A stretch of 64,000 nucleotides of DNA from contig NC_092879.1 of NCBI RefSeq assembly GCF_028372415.1, forward strand, positions 70,228,412-70,292,411, given 5' to 3'. A program made the position numbers and the translations under genes. Of the stretch, positions 53,260-63,575 are shown piece by piece; positions within the stretch are counted from its first letter, which is position 1, and each line of letters opens with the position of its first letter. This stretch comes from Notamacropus eugenii (Eukaryota; Chordata; Mammalia; Diprotodontia; Macropodidae). The notes under the pieces were generated by a model. The model did no database searches. It saw nothing but the letters and a program-made list of their open reading frames with translations, and had not been told where the DNA came from.

Positions 53260-55978
53260 TGGGGGCGGAGCCAAGATGGCGGAGTAGAAAGACGCACATA
53301 TGCTACCTCCGAACCCACTGCCCGTAAAATATCTGTAAAAAAAGAACCACCGGCGAATTCTGGAGCAGCACAAGCCACAGAACAACGGAGCAGATGAGAT
53401 TTCTGCTCCAGAGAGCCTGAAAACCTCTCGCAAAAGGTCCCTCGCGCCCCGGACCCGGAGCAGAGCCCAACCCTGCCTCGGTGGCATGGCGCGGAAAGGA
53501 GCGGATCTGAGCAGGCTTCAGGGACGGAATCTCCAGCGGCCACGCGGGTCCCCCACCCACAGGTGACAAGGGTCGGTGAGAAGGTCTCTTCGGCGGGTCG
53601 AGAGGGGTGTGGGGTGCCCCCATAACTCAGGCCCCCTCGGGAGGCAGCAGCAGAGGCAGGAGCAGACCTGGGCTCCCCAAGCAGGCAGGAGCCTGGATCC
53701 ATTGTTGAAGGTCTCTGCATAAACCCCCTGAGGGAACTGAGCCTGGGAGGTGGCCCTGCCCTGACCTGAGCACCTGAAGTTAATCTCACACTGAATAGCA
53801 GCCCTGCCCCCACCCAAAGCCCTGAGGCTGGGAAGCAGCATTTGAATCTCAGACCCCCAAGTGCTGGCTGGGTGGATCTGGAGGCGAGGTGGGGGTGGAG
53901 AGGACACTCAGAAGTCAAGTCACTGGCTGGGAAAATGCCCAGAAAAGGGGAAAAAAATAAGACTATAGAAGGTTACTTTCTTGGTGAACAGGCATTTCCT
54001 CCCTTCCTTTCTGATACGGAAGAACAATGCTTACCATCAGGGAAAGACACAGAAGTCAAGGCTTCTGTATCCCAGCCCACCCAATGGGCTCAGGCCATGG
54101 AAGAGCTCAAAAAGGATTTTGAAAATCAAGTTAGAGAGGTGGAGGAAAAACTGGGAAGAGAAATGAGAGACATGCAAGCAAAGCATGAAAAACAAGTAAA
54201 CACCCTGCTAAAGGAAACCCCAAAAAATGCTGAAGAAAATAACACCTTGAAAAATAGGCTAACTCAATTGGCAAAAGAGGTTCAAAAAGCCAATGAGGAG
54301 AAGAATGCTTTCAAAAGCAGAATTAGCCAAATGGAAAAGGAGATTCAAAAGCTCACTGAAGAAAATAGTTCTTTCAAAATTAGAATGGAACAGATGGAGG
54401 CTAATGACTTGATGAGAAACCAAGAAATCACAAAACAAAACCAAAAGAATGAAAAAATGGAAGATAATGTGAAATATCTCATTGGAAAAACAACTGACCT
54501 GGAGAATAGATCCAGGAGAGACAATTTAAAAATTATGGGCCTGCCTGAAAGCCATGATCAAAAAAAGAGCCTAGACATCATCTTTCATGAAATTATCAAG
54601 GAAAACTGCCCTGAGATTCTAGAACCAGAGGGCAAAATAAGTATTCAAGGAATCCACCGATCACCGCCTGAAAGAGATCCGAAAAGAGAAACTCCTAGGA
54701 ACATTGTGGCCAAATTCCAGAGTTCCCAGGTCAAGGAGAAAATATTGCAAGCAGCTAGAAAGAAACAATTCAAGTATTGTGGAAATACAATCAGGATAAC
54801 ACAAGATCTAGCAGCTTCTACATTAAGGGATCGAAGGGCGTGGAATAGGACATTCCAGAAGTCAAAGGAACTAGGACTAAAACCAAGAATCACCTACCCA
54901 GCAAAACTGAGTATAATACTTCAGGGGAAAAATTGGTCTTTCAATGAAATACAGGACTTTCAAGCATTCTTGATGAAAAGACCAGAGCTGAAAGGAAAAT
55001 TTGACTTTCAAACACAAGAATCAAGAGAAGCATGAAAAAGTAAATAGCAAAGAGAAGTCATAAGGGACTTTACTAAAGTTGAACTGTTTGCATTCCTACA
55101 TGGAAAGACAATATTTGTAACTCTTGAAACTATTCAGTATTTGGGTACTGGGTGGGATTACACGCGCACACACATAGAGACAGAGTGCACAGAGTGAATT
55201 GAAGAGGATGGGATCATATCTTAAAAAAATGAAATCAAGCAGTGAGAGAGAAATATATTGGGAGGAGAAAGGGAGAAATGGAATGGGGCAAATTATCTCT
55301 CATAAAAGAGGCAAGCAAAAGACTTATTAGTGGAGGGATAAAGAGGGGAGGTGAGAGAAAAACATGAAGTTTACTCTCATCACATTCCACTAAAGGAAGG
55401 AATAAAATGCACACTCATTTTGGTATGAAAACCTATCTTACATCACAGGAAAGTGGGGGATAAGGGGATAAGCAGGGTGGGGGGGGTGATGGAAGGGAGG
55501 GCATGGGGAGGAGGGAGCAATTTGAGGTCAACACTCATGGGGAGGGACAGGATCAAAAGAGAGAACAGAAGTAATGGGGGACAGGATAGGATGGAGGGAA
55601 ATAAGTTCTTACACAACACTACTATTATGGAAGTCATTTGCAAAACTACACAGATTTGGCCTATATTGAATTGCCTGCCTTCCAAAGGGAAGGGGTGGGG
55701 AGGGAGGGAGGAAGAGAAATTGGAACTCAAAGTTTTAGGAACAACTGTGGAGTACTGTTCTTGCCACTGGGAAATAAGAAATACAGGTAAAGGGGTATAG
55801 GATGGAGACAAGGGCAGAGAGGGATGATAGAAGAGAGGGCAGATTGGCAGACAGGGGCAACTAGAACACTCGGTGTTTTGGGGTGGGGGGTGGGGACATA
55901 AGGGGAGAAAATTTGGAACCCAAAATTTTGTGAAAATGAATGTTAAAAGTTAAATAAATAAACAAACAAAATAAAAAT
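53260..55978 (+). mobile_element. inner ORF1-only L1 (HAL1-like) element, structurally complete
   Basis: Flanked by AAAAATAGGCTAACT at 53245-53259 and 55979-55993, an exact 15-bp target-site duplication inside the outer ORF1. It has a GC- and CG-rich leader (53261-53934) starting GGGGGCGGAGCCAAGATGGC, an intact ORF1 (53935-55035), a 3'UTR of about 0.94 kb with G-rich tracts, and an A-rich tail. It lacks ORF2 completely. Such ORF1-only elements are known in mammals as HAL1 (half-L1). They would depend on ORF2p from a full L1 for mobility. Confidence 0.93.
53935..55035 (+). CDS. L1 ORF1p-like protein, intact, 366 aa
   Basis: An L1 ORF1 protein: an RNA-binding trimeric nucleic-acid chaperone that coats L1-type RNA. 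The start MPRKGEKNKTIEGYFLGEQ was chosen because the outer copy has the same ATG; the frame is open for 31 codons further upstream (53842). Residues about 52-190 are charged heptads (EELKKDFENQVREVEEKLGR onward), a long coiled coil. LENRSRRDNLKIMGLPE at 189-205 is the start of the RRM domain. RSPPERDPKRETPRNIVAKF at 242-261 and LGLKPRITYPAKLS near 330 match the conserved C-terminal domain of L1 ORF1p. Length is close to the usual 330-370. No stop or frameshift; the TGA runs straight into 3'UTR with no ORF2. Whether it is expressed is unknown. Confidence 0.9.
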   Translation: MPRKGEKNKTIEGYFLGEQAFPPFLSDTEEQCLPSGKDTEVKASVSQPTQWAQAMEELKKDFENQVREVEEKLGREMRDMQAKHEKQVNTLLKETPKNAEENNTLKNRLTQLAKEVQKANEEKNAFKSRISQMEKEIQKLTEENSSFKIRMEQMEANDLMRNQEITKQNQKNEKMEDNVKYLIGKTTDLENRSRRDNLKIMGLPESHDQKKSLDIIFHEIIKENCPEILEPEGKISIQGIHRSPPERDPKRETPRNIVAKFQSSQVKEKILQAARKKQFKYCGNTIRITQDLAASTLRDRRAWNRTFQKSKELGLKPRITYPAKLSIILQGKNWSFNEIQDFQAFLMKRPELKGKFDFQTQESREA

Positions 55979-55993
55979 AAAAATAGGCTAACT

Positions 55994-56752
55994 CAATTGA
56001 CAAAAAGAGGTTCAAAAAGTCAATGAGGAAAAGAATACTTTAAAAAGCAGAATTAGCCAAATGAAAAGGAGGTTCAAAAGCTCACTGAAGAAAATAGTTC
56101 TCTAAAAATTAGAATGGAACAGATGGAGGCTAATGACTTTATGAGAAACCAAGAAATCACAAAACAAAACCAAAAGAATGAAAAAAGATAATGTGAAATA
56201 CCTCATTGGAAAAACAACTGACCTGGAAAATAGATCCAGGAGAGACAATTTAAAAATTATGGGACAACCTGAAAGCCATGACCAATAAAAGAGCCTAGAC
56301 ATCATGAAATCATCAAGGAAAATTGCCCTGATATTCTAGAACCAAGGAGCAAAATAAATATTGAAAGAATCCACCGAACACCTCCTGAAAGAGATCCAAA
56401 AAGAGAAACTCCTAGGAACATTATTGCCAGATTCCAGAGTTCCCTGGTCAAGGAGAAAATACTGCAAGCAGCTAGAAAGAAACAATTTGAGTATTGTGGA
56501 AATACAATTAGGATAACACAAGATCTAGCAGCTTCTACATTAAGGGATCAAAGGGTGTGGAATGTGATATTCCAGAAGTCAAAGGAACTAGGACTAAAAC
56601 CAAGAATCACCTACCCAGCAAAACTGAGTATAATACTTCAGGGGAAAAAAATGGTCTCTCAATGAAATAGAGGACTTTCAAGCATTCTTGATAAAAAGAC
56701 CAGAGCTGAAAAGAAAATTTGACTTTCAAACACAAGAATCAAGAGAAGCATG
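55994..56752 (+). pseudogene. broken ORF1, 3' part, of the outer L1-derived element
   Basis: Continues the outer ORF1 after the insertion (CAATTGACAAAAAGAGGTTC onward) and ends at a TGA equivalent to that of the inner ORF1. Relative to the inner copy there are several short indels (for example in the AAAAAGATAATGTG and ATCATGAAATCATC stretches) that shift the frame, so it cannot code for a full protein. Confidence 0.85.
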
Positions 56753-56868
56753 AAAAAGTAAACAGGAAAAAGAAATCATAAGAGACTTACTAAAGTTGAA
56801 CTGTTTACATTCCTCCATTCCTATCTGTAACTCTTGAAACTTTTTTTGGTATCTGGGTAGTTGGAGAT

Positions 56869-56912
56869 ATTACATACGTACATACATACACATACACACA
56901 CACACACACACA
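56869..56912 (+). repeat. TACA/CA microsatellite in the outer element's 3'UTR
   Basis: TACA units pass into CA units and then into GAGACAGA. The inner copy has a shorter CG-interrupted CA run at the same place (about 55161-55174). Confidence 0.85.
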
Positions 56913-57789
56913 GAGACAGAGACAGAGAGAGCACAAGGTGAGATGAATAGGATGGGATCATAACTAAAAAAATGAAATTAAGGGGTGAGAAAGGAATATA
57001 TTAGGAGGAGAAAGGGAGAAATTGAATGGGGCAAATTATCTCTCATAAAAGAGGCAAGTAAAAGACTTTTCTGTGGAGAGAAAAAGGGGGGAGGTGAGAG
57101 AGAAAACATGAAGCTTACTCTCATCACACTCGACTCAAGGAAGGAATAAAATGCACACTCATTCTGGTATGAAAACCTATCTTACAATACAGGGAAAGTG
57201 GAGAAGAAGGGGATAAGCAGGGTGGGGGGGATGATGGAAGGGAGGGCAATGGGAGGAGGGAGCAATTAGAAGTCAACACTCTTGGGGAGGGACAAGGTTA
57301 GAAGACAGAATAGAAGAAATGGGCAGGATAGGATGGAGGGAAATATAGTTAGTCTTACACGACATGACTATTATGGAAGTCATTTGCAAAAGTACACATA
57401 TATGGCCTATACTGAATTGCTTGCCTTCCCAATGGGGATGGGTGAGGAGGGAGGAAGGAAGAGAAGTTGGAACTCAAAGTTTTAGGAACAACTGTTGAAT
57501 ATTGTTCTTGCGTACAACTGGGAAATAAGAAATACAGGTAATGGGGTATAGAGACTTATCTTGCCCTACAGGACAAAAGAGAAAATGTGGATAAGGGAAG
57601 GGAGGGATGTTAGAAGGGAAGGCTGATTGGTGATAGGGGTAATTAGAATGCTCAGAGTTCTGGGGTGAGGGGAGGGGAGAGATGGGGAGAAAATTTGGAA
57701 ATCAAAATTTTGTGGAAATGAATGTTGAAAACTTAAATAAAAAAATTAATAATAAAATTTTAAAAAGATGAAAAAAAAAGCAACTGGAA

Positions 57790-58310
57790 TATTAGGTATT
57801 AAGCGAGGAACAGGGTCCATGACTACCAGGTAGGGAACAGCCCTGCTGAACAACATACGCCCTGCAAGTATAATACAACTGGAATACTATATTTAGGTCT
57901 GGGTATCACAGTTCTAAAAGGGTAGTGATGAGGTGGAGATCATCCCAAAGAAGGCAAACAGGATGATGGAAAAGGCTTCAAGTTCCTGTTGAATGAAGAT
58001 GAAATGAAGAAAATGGGTATGTTGGGTCTGGAGAAAAGGATGATGAAAGTAGTGGATCAAGGTCTTCTTTAAGTATTTGAAAAAGGAAGAAGAAAGTTGT
58101 TCTGTTTGGGCCCAGGGGACAGAACCAGGAGGACTGGGTGGAAGTTGTAAAAAAGTAGTTCCTGCAATCCAAGCTGTCCCAAAGGAGAATGGATGGCCCT
58201 GAAAGATGAAGTGTTGCCTTCTTAGTGAAAGTCCTCAAATGGTGGCTGGATTTATCCCATTCAAATATGCATTAGGCAAGAGGGCCACTGAGGTACCTTG
58301 TAACAAAGAA
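57790..58310 (+). mobile_element. L3/CR1 LINE tail
   Basis: ATACTATATTTAGGTCTGGG, AAGAAGGCAAACAGGATGAT, TTCTGTTTGGGCCCAGGGGA and TGGGTGGAAGTTG follow the L3 order. It abuts the outer HAL1-like element. Confidence 0.75.
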
Positions 58311-58354
58311 ATTTAGTGATTCTGAATATTCACAGAATGTAATACTACTTTTAT

Positions 58355-60992
58355 TCTTAATAGTATTTTATTTTTTTCCAATAACATGTAAAGATAGTTT
58401 TCAACATTCACTTTTATAAGATTTTGAGTTCCAAATTATCTCCCTCCCAAGACAGCAAGCAATCTGACATAGGCTATACGTAAACAATGATGTTAAATTT
58501 ATTTCCACATTAGTCATGCTGTGAAACAAGAATCAGAACAAAAGAGAAAAACCACGAGAAAGAAAAAACAAAAAACAACAAAAGTGAAAATAGTATGATT
58601 CGATCTGCATTCCGACTCCATAGTTCTTCCTCTGGATGTGGATGGCATATTCCATCTTGAGTCTTTTGGAAATTTCTTAGATCACTGTATTGCTGAGAAG
58701 AGCTAAGTCCATCAGTTGGTCATTACACAACGTCGCTATTACTGTGTACAATATTCTCTTGGTTCTGCTCACTTCACTCAGCATCAGTTCATGTGAGTCT
58801 TTCCAGATTTTTCTGAAATCTGCCTGCTCATCTTTTCTTATAGCATAATAGTATTCCATTACATTCTTATACTACAACTTGTTCAGCCAGTCCAACTTTT
58901 CAACTTCCAATTCTTGACCACCACAAAAAGATCTGCTACAAGAACTTCTTACAAAAAAAAAAATAAATAAATCCCAATGGTGGTTCTCAAGGCAAAATGC
59001 CTTAAACACTCAGAGAGAGAAATATGGAAGTCACTCACATAATGTAACAGATCATGTTTGTGTATGTGTATGTGTTTGTGTATCATGTTCTGATATGTTA
59101 TACGATTTCTTTCATTTATCTTAGTCTGACTACATAGCATGACTATAGTGAAAATATACTCAATAGGAAAGTATATGTAGAATCTATACAGAATTGTATG
59201 CAGTCGTGGGGAGGGAGGGGGGGAGTGGGGGGTAGGTGGGGGGGATAAAATCACAATTGTATGGCAGTGATTGTTAAACATTAAAAAATAAAAAAAATAA
59301 AAATAAAAAAAAAAAGATCTGCTAGAAATATTTTTGTACACGTGGGTTCTTTTCCTTTTTTTATGCACTCTTTGGGATACAGACCTAGCAGTGGTATTGC
59401 TAGATCAAAAGGGATATGCACAGTTTTATAGCCCTTAGGGTACAGTTCCAAATTGCTCTCCAGAATGGTTGGATCAGTTTATAACTCCACCAACAATTCA
59501 TTAGTATTCCAATTTTCCCACATCTTCTCCAACATTTATCATTTTCTTCTTCTGTCATATTAGCCAATCTGATAGGTGTGAGGTGGTACCTCAGAGTTGT
59601 TTTCATTCATATTTTTCAAATCAATAATGATTTAGAGTATTTTCTCATATGAGTATAGAGAGCTTTAATTTCTTCATCGGAAAACTGCCTGTTCATTTTC
59701 CTTTGACCATTTATCAACTGGGGAATGACTTGTTTTCTTATAAATTTGACTCAGTTCTCTATATATTTTAGAAATGAGACCTTTATCAAAGACTCTGGCT
59801 ATGAAAATTGTTTCATAGCTTTCTGCTTCCCTTTTAATCTTGGTTGCACTGTCTTGGTGCAAAAATTTTGAATTTGAATTTAATGTAATCAAAATTATCC
59901 ATATTGCATTTCATAATGTTCTCTATCCTGTTTGGTCATAAATTCTTCCCTTGTCCATAGATCTGACAGGTAAGCTACTCCTTGCTCTCCTAATTTGCTT
60001 ATGGTATCACCCTTTATGCCTAAATCATGTACCCATTTTGATCTTATCTTGTTACACAGTGTAAGATGTTGGTCTATGCCTAGTTTCTGGCACACTATTT
60101 TCCAGTTTTCCTACCAATTTGTGTCAAATACTAAATTCTTATCCCAGAAACTGGAGTCTTTGGGTTTATCAGACATTAGATTACTATAGTCATTGACTAC
60201 TATGTCTCCTGTACCTATCCTATTCCACTGATCCACGACTCTATTTCTTAGCCAGTACCAAATAGTTTTGATTGTTGTTGCTTTATAATGCAGTTTTAGG
60301 TCTAGTATGGCTAGACCAGCTTCCCTTTCATTTCTTTTCATTAATTCCTTTGATACTCTGGAACTTTTCTTCTTCCAGATGAATTTTGTTATTTTACTTA
60401 GCTCTATCAAATAATTTTTTTTGTAGTTTGATTGGTATGGCACTGAGTAAGTAAATTAATTTAGGTAGGATTGTCATTTTTATTATATTAGCTCAGCCTA
60501 CCCACAAACAACTGATACTTTTCCAATTATTTAGATCTAACTTTATTTGTGCGAAAAGTGTTTTGTAACTGTGTTCATATAGTTCCTGGGTTTGTCTTGA
60601 CAGGTAGACTCCCAAATATTTTATATTGTCTACAGTTACTTTAAATGGAATTTCCCTATCTCTTGCTGCTGGGCTTTGTTAGTAATACATAGAAATGCTG
60701 ATGTTGGTTTTATACCCTGCAACTCTGCTAAAATTGTTAATTATTTCAACTAGTTTTTTAGTTGACTCTCTAGGAAGTATACCCAAATATACCATCATAT
60801 CATCTCCAAAGAGTGATAGGTTTGTTTCCTCATTGCCTATTCTAATTCCTTCAATTTCTTTTTCTTCTCTTATTGCTGAAGTGAACATATCTAGCACAAC
60901 ACTGAATAACAGTGGTGATAATGGACATCCTTGTTTCACCCCTGATGTTACTGGGAAAGGTTCTAGTTTATCTCCCTGTAATACCACTTAAT
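58355..60992 (-). mobile_element. L1, 5'-truncated in the RT domain, antisense
   Basis: On the minus strand it runs from the RT domain through the ORF2 C-terminus and 3'UTR to an A-rich tail. VKQGCPLSPLLFSVVLDMF and LSLFGDDMMVYL are RT boxes. KCWRRCGKIGILMNCWWSYK is the zinc-knuckle-like CxxC region of the ORF2 C-terminus. MEYYYAIRKDEQADFRKIWK is its end. The endonuclease domain and ORF1 are missing. Stops and frameshifts break it, so dead. A separate element is nested at about 58939-59310. Confidence 0.88.
58939..59310 (+). mobile_element. retroposed sequence nested in the L1, with target-site duplication
   Basis: AAAAAGATCTGCTA occurs at 58925-58938 and again at 59311-59324, interrupting the L1. 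The insert ends with GTGATTGTTAAACATTAAAA and an A-rich tail, so it is a plus-strand retroposition. It contains a GTATGTGT-type run and a G-rich run. The source family is not identified; a LINE 3' end is likely. Confidence 0.75.
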
Positions 60993-61693
60993 AACAACCT
61001 TTATTGGTACCCCCTCCCCAAGAACCCCAAGAAAACCAAACTTTTGGTGAAAATTATAATTATCCCAACAATCTCTAACGTTTGACATAAACGGAGGGGG
61101 TCCAAGTTAACATGAAGATCAGTGGGAACAGGGCAACAGAACTGCCAAAGTGACCACAGATGGAGGTAGAGCCCAGGGAAACAAATGAAACTGAAGGGGC
61201 CAGGCTTAAAGAAAACCATGAGAGAAGACCACGGAAAGGACCTGGGTGGCCTTCCCCACCTCAGGTCTCTACTCCAATCATATTCTCACAAACTGACATA
61301 AGAAAGCATTGTGCTCCTACAGAAAATCTCCTTCAGGCTTCCAGACTGAACATCCATGACCATGCAGCATGATATCTTTTGTATATCAAGTACTTAATAA
61401 GAACTGGTTAAACTGAAATCTAGTCAAATCTCAATTCAGAACTCAAGATGATTTAAAACTGTCTAGAAAACAGTCTTTTAATTTCCTCAAAGGCTGCTAA
61501 TGACAGAAATTATAAGGTATCCATTTGGAATCCTCCTCTGAGACATGCTAGCAGTGGTGATATTCAGCTATTTCCCACAGACTTCATAGCATGATTTGGT
61601 ATTTATTTCTATTCATAGAAGTTTATTTTCCCATTAAACTGGCAATTATAAAAATATGATGATTTTTCCCCCCTAACCAGAAGCTTCTGTGTA

Positions 61694-61786
61694 CCTAAAG
61701 AGGGCGCTAGTATCTTTTCCACTCAATCTCACCACTCTGCCTTCAGAAGACATCGTATTCAACCTCTCCGTTCCACTAGATGGCAC
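61694..61786 (+). promoter_or_regulatory. two CTCF-like motifs in tandem
   Basis: CCTAAAGAGGGCGCTA at 61694-61709 resembles the CTCF core CCACCAGGGGGCGCTA. CCACTAGATGGCAC at 61773-61786 matches the CTCF core CCASYAGRKGGCRS closely. Both read on the plus strand and are about 64 bp apart in otherwise unique sequence. Binding is inferred. Confidence 0.4.
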
Positions 61787-61982
61787 CCAGGTGTAGAAGC
61801 ACACAGACTCTTCATCTCCGGTATTTTTATGTCTACCCTGTAGATCCCAGAACTACTTGGCGTCACTTATTGTGAGGAATAGTTCATGCCAACTTCAAAG
61901 GAGGCTTTTCCATGTGATAACTAGACCCTAAAACCTACTCAGAGATTTGCCAGAGATTTAAAAATGCTAAGCAAATTACTTT

Positions 61983-62513
61983 TTCTTTTAAAAAGTTTTA
62001 TTTTTAGATTTTGACATTCATTTCTACAAAATTTTGAGTTCTAATTTTTCTCCCCATCTCTCCCCTCCCCTCACCCCATAACACCTTGCATTCTGATTAC
62101 CCCTTCCCTCAATGTTCCCTCCCTTCTATCACACCCCACCCTTCCCTCATCCCCATCTTTTATCTTTTCTTGTAGGGCAAGATACATTTCTATACCCCAT
62201 TAACTGTATTTCTTATTTCCCAGTTATATGCATTAACAATTCTCAACATTCGTTTCTAATACTTTGAATTCCAACTTCTCTCCCTCCCTCCCTCCCCATC
62301 CATTGCCATCAAAGGACTCAGCAACCTGCGGGACAGACCTTTCCTGTCGGCCCTCCAGGTTACCTTTGGCCGGAAATCTCTTTCACTCTGTTGTTCTGTG
62401 GCTTCTGCTGCTCTAGAATTTGCTGAGAGTCATTTTTTACAGGTATTTTGTGAGCTGTGGGGGAAGCATTAGAGCATATGCGTCTTTCTACTCTGCCATC
62501 TTGGCTCTGCCCC
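61983..62513 (-). mobile_element. internally deleted HAL1-like element: leader joined to 3'UTR
   Basis: Flanked by GCTAAGCAAATTACTTT at 61966-61982 and 62514-62530, an exact 17-bp target-site duplication. On the minus strand it starts with GGGGCAGAGCCAAGATGGC (62513 downward) and follows the leader of the 53260 element for about 190 bp. It then passes near 62305-62330 into the 3'UTR (GGGGAGGGAGGGAG, GAAGTTGGAATTCAAAG) and ends GAATGTCAAAATCTAAAAAT plus an A-rich tail. ORF1 and ORF2 are both absent. Confidence 0.88.
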
Positions 62514-62879
62514 GCTAAGCAAATTACTTTGACAACTCTGGTGGGCCATAGATTAAGGAAAAATCTTGACGTCAGAAGATGAATTCAAAGCTTTTCTGAG
62601 TGAGCTAATGCATTCAACACATCACATATATGAACACAGAATTTCATTCAGAATTTTTTTCTAACAGTGGTATTGTTGAAGAATTTTCTATAAACTGTAT
62701 TTAAGAAAACAGAAACCGAGAATTTTTCTTATTTCTTCTTTGACAGGTACCGTATCAACAGTACTCCTGATGCTATAAAATATGCTCCTGATGATAATGT
62801 GCTCATCCCTAATGTATCAGTTCAAAACAATCATTCTCTTAAGGAAATCTTGCTGATTCTACTTTCATAACACCCCTTA

Positions 62880-63575
62880 CATCAGACATCTTTTTACAAA
62901 ACTACCACCCCACTACAGGCACTCATCACCTCCTGACTAGATTATGGCTAGAGGACCCTAAATAGTCTTCTTTCATCAAGTCTTTCCCGACTCTAGCCTT
63001 CCTATATACTGTTGGGAAAGTAATTCACTTAGGTACAGACAACTTCCTTTAAGTGAAATTCCAACCATAACATGACTACCTTAACGTAACCACCTCCAGT
63101 GGCTCCCACTAGGCTCTAGGAAACAATATAAATTTCACCATTAACATTTGAAATCCCAAAATAACCTCGCCCAAACCTAGCTTTCCAGAATCACTGGATA
63201 TTGTTTTCCTTCACAAGCTCAATGATCCAGCCAAACAGACCTACTCCAGGCCTCTCCTGTTTTCACGCCTTCCCACTGGTTATCCAACAATCCTAGAACG
63301 TACTATCTCCTTACTTCTAGCCACAAGATTACTTCTCATCCTTCAAGAGGCACTATCTTCTGCATGGAGTCTTTCCTGATAGGCCCCAAATTGCTAGTGC
63401 CCTCCCTCCCAATCTACTTTGTCCTTCACTACTTTGTAGAGATCTGTATTTATTCACTTTGTATTTATGCTAAATATATTTATATACATACTTGTCTCCT
63501 GCATTAGAATGTAAGCTCCTTGTCTCCTGCTTTGATCTACATCCCTAGCACAGCACCTGCTGATTAATATGGGAA
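62880..63575 (+). mobile_element. L2 LINE 3' portion
   Basis: CACCTCCTGACTAGATTATG, CTGATAGGCCCCAAATTGC, ATTAGAATGTAAGCTCCTTG and CCTAGCACAGCACCTGC follow the L2 order. Confidence 0.8.

Larger units (their letters stand above)
52126..57774 (+). mobile_element. outer ORF1-only L1 (HAL1-like) element, carrying a nested relative
   Basis: Starts GGGGGCGGAGCCAAGATGGC, the same start as the inner copy, and ends in GAATGTTGAAAACTTAAATA and an A-rich tail. It is flanked by AAAAAGCAATTGGAA (52111-52125) and AAAAAGCAACTGGAA (57775-57789), a 15-bp target-site duplication with one mismatch. Without the insert it has a leader of about 0.8 kb, a broken ORF1 (52918-53259 and 55994-56752) and a 3'UTR of about 1.0 kb. 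ORF1 is followed directly by 3'UTR; there is no endonuclease or reverse transcriptase. Its ORF1 start is frameshifted by G/A-run indels, and the second half has several frameshifts. Inserted into or next to an L3 copy. Confidence 0.9.

Noticed and set aside
53193..53918. Open frame of 241 codons on the minus strand
   Set aside because: It is antisense to the GC-rich leader of the inner ORF1-only element. Its length comes from base composition; no domain or exon signal is seen.
52126..57774. Two independent L1 elements side by side
   Set aside because: The 15-bp word at 53245 and 55979 and the continuation of ORF1 after it show one element nested in the other.
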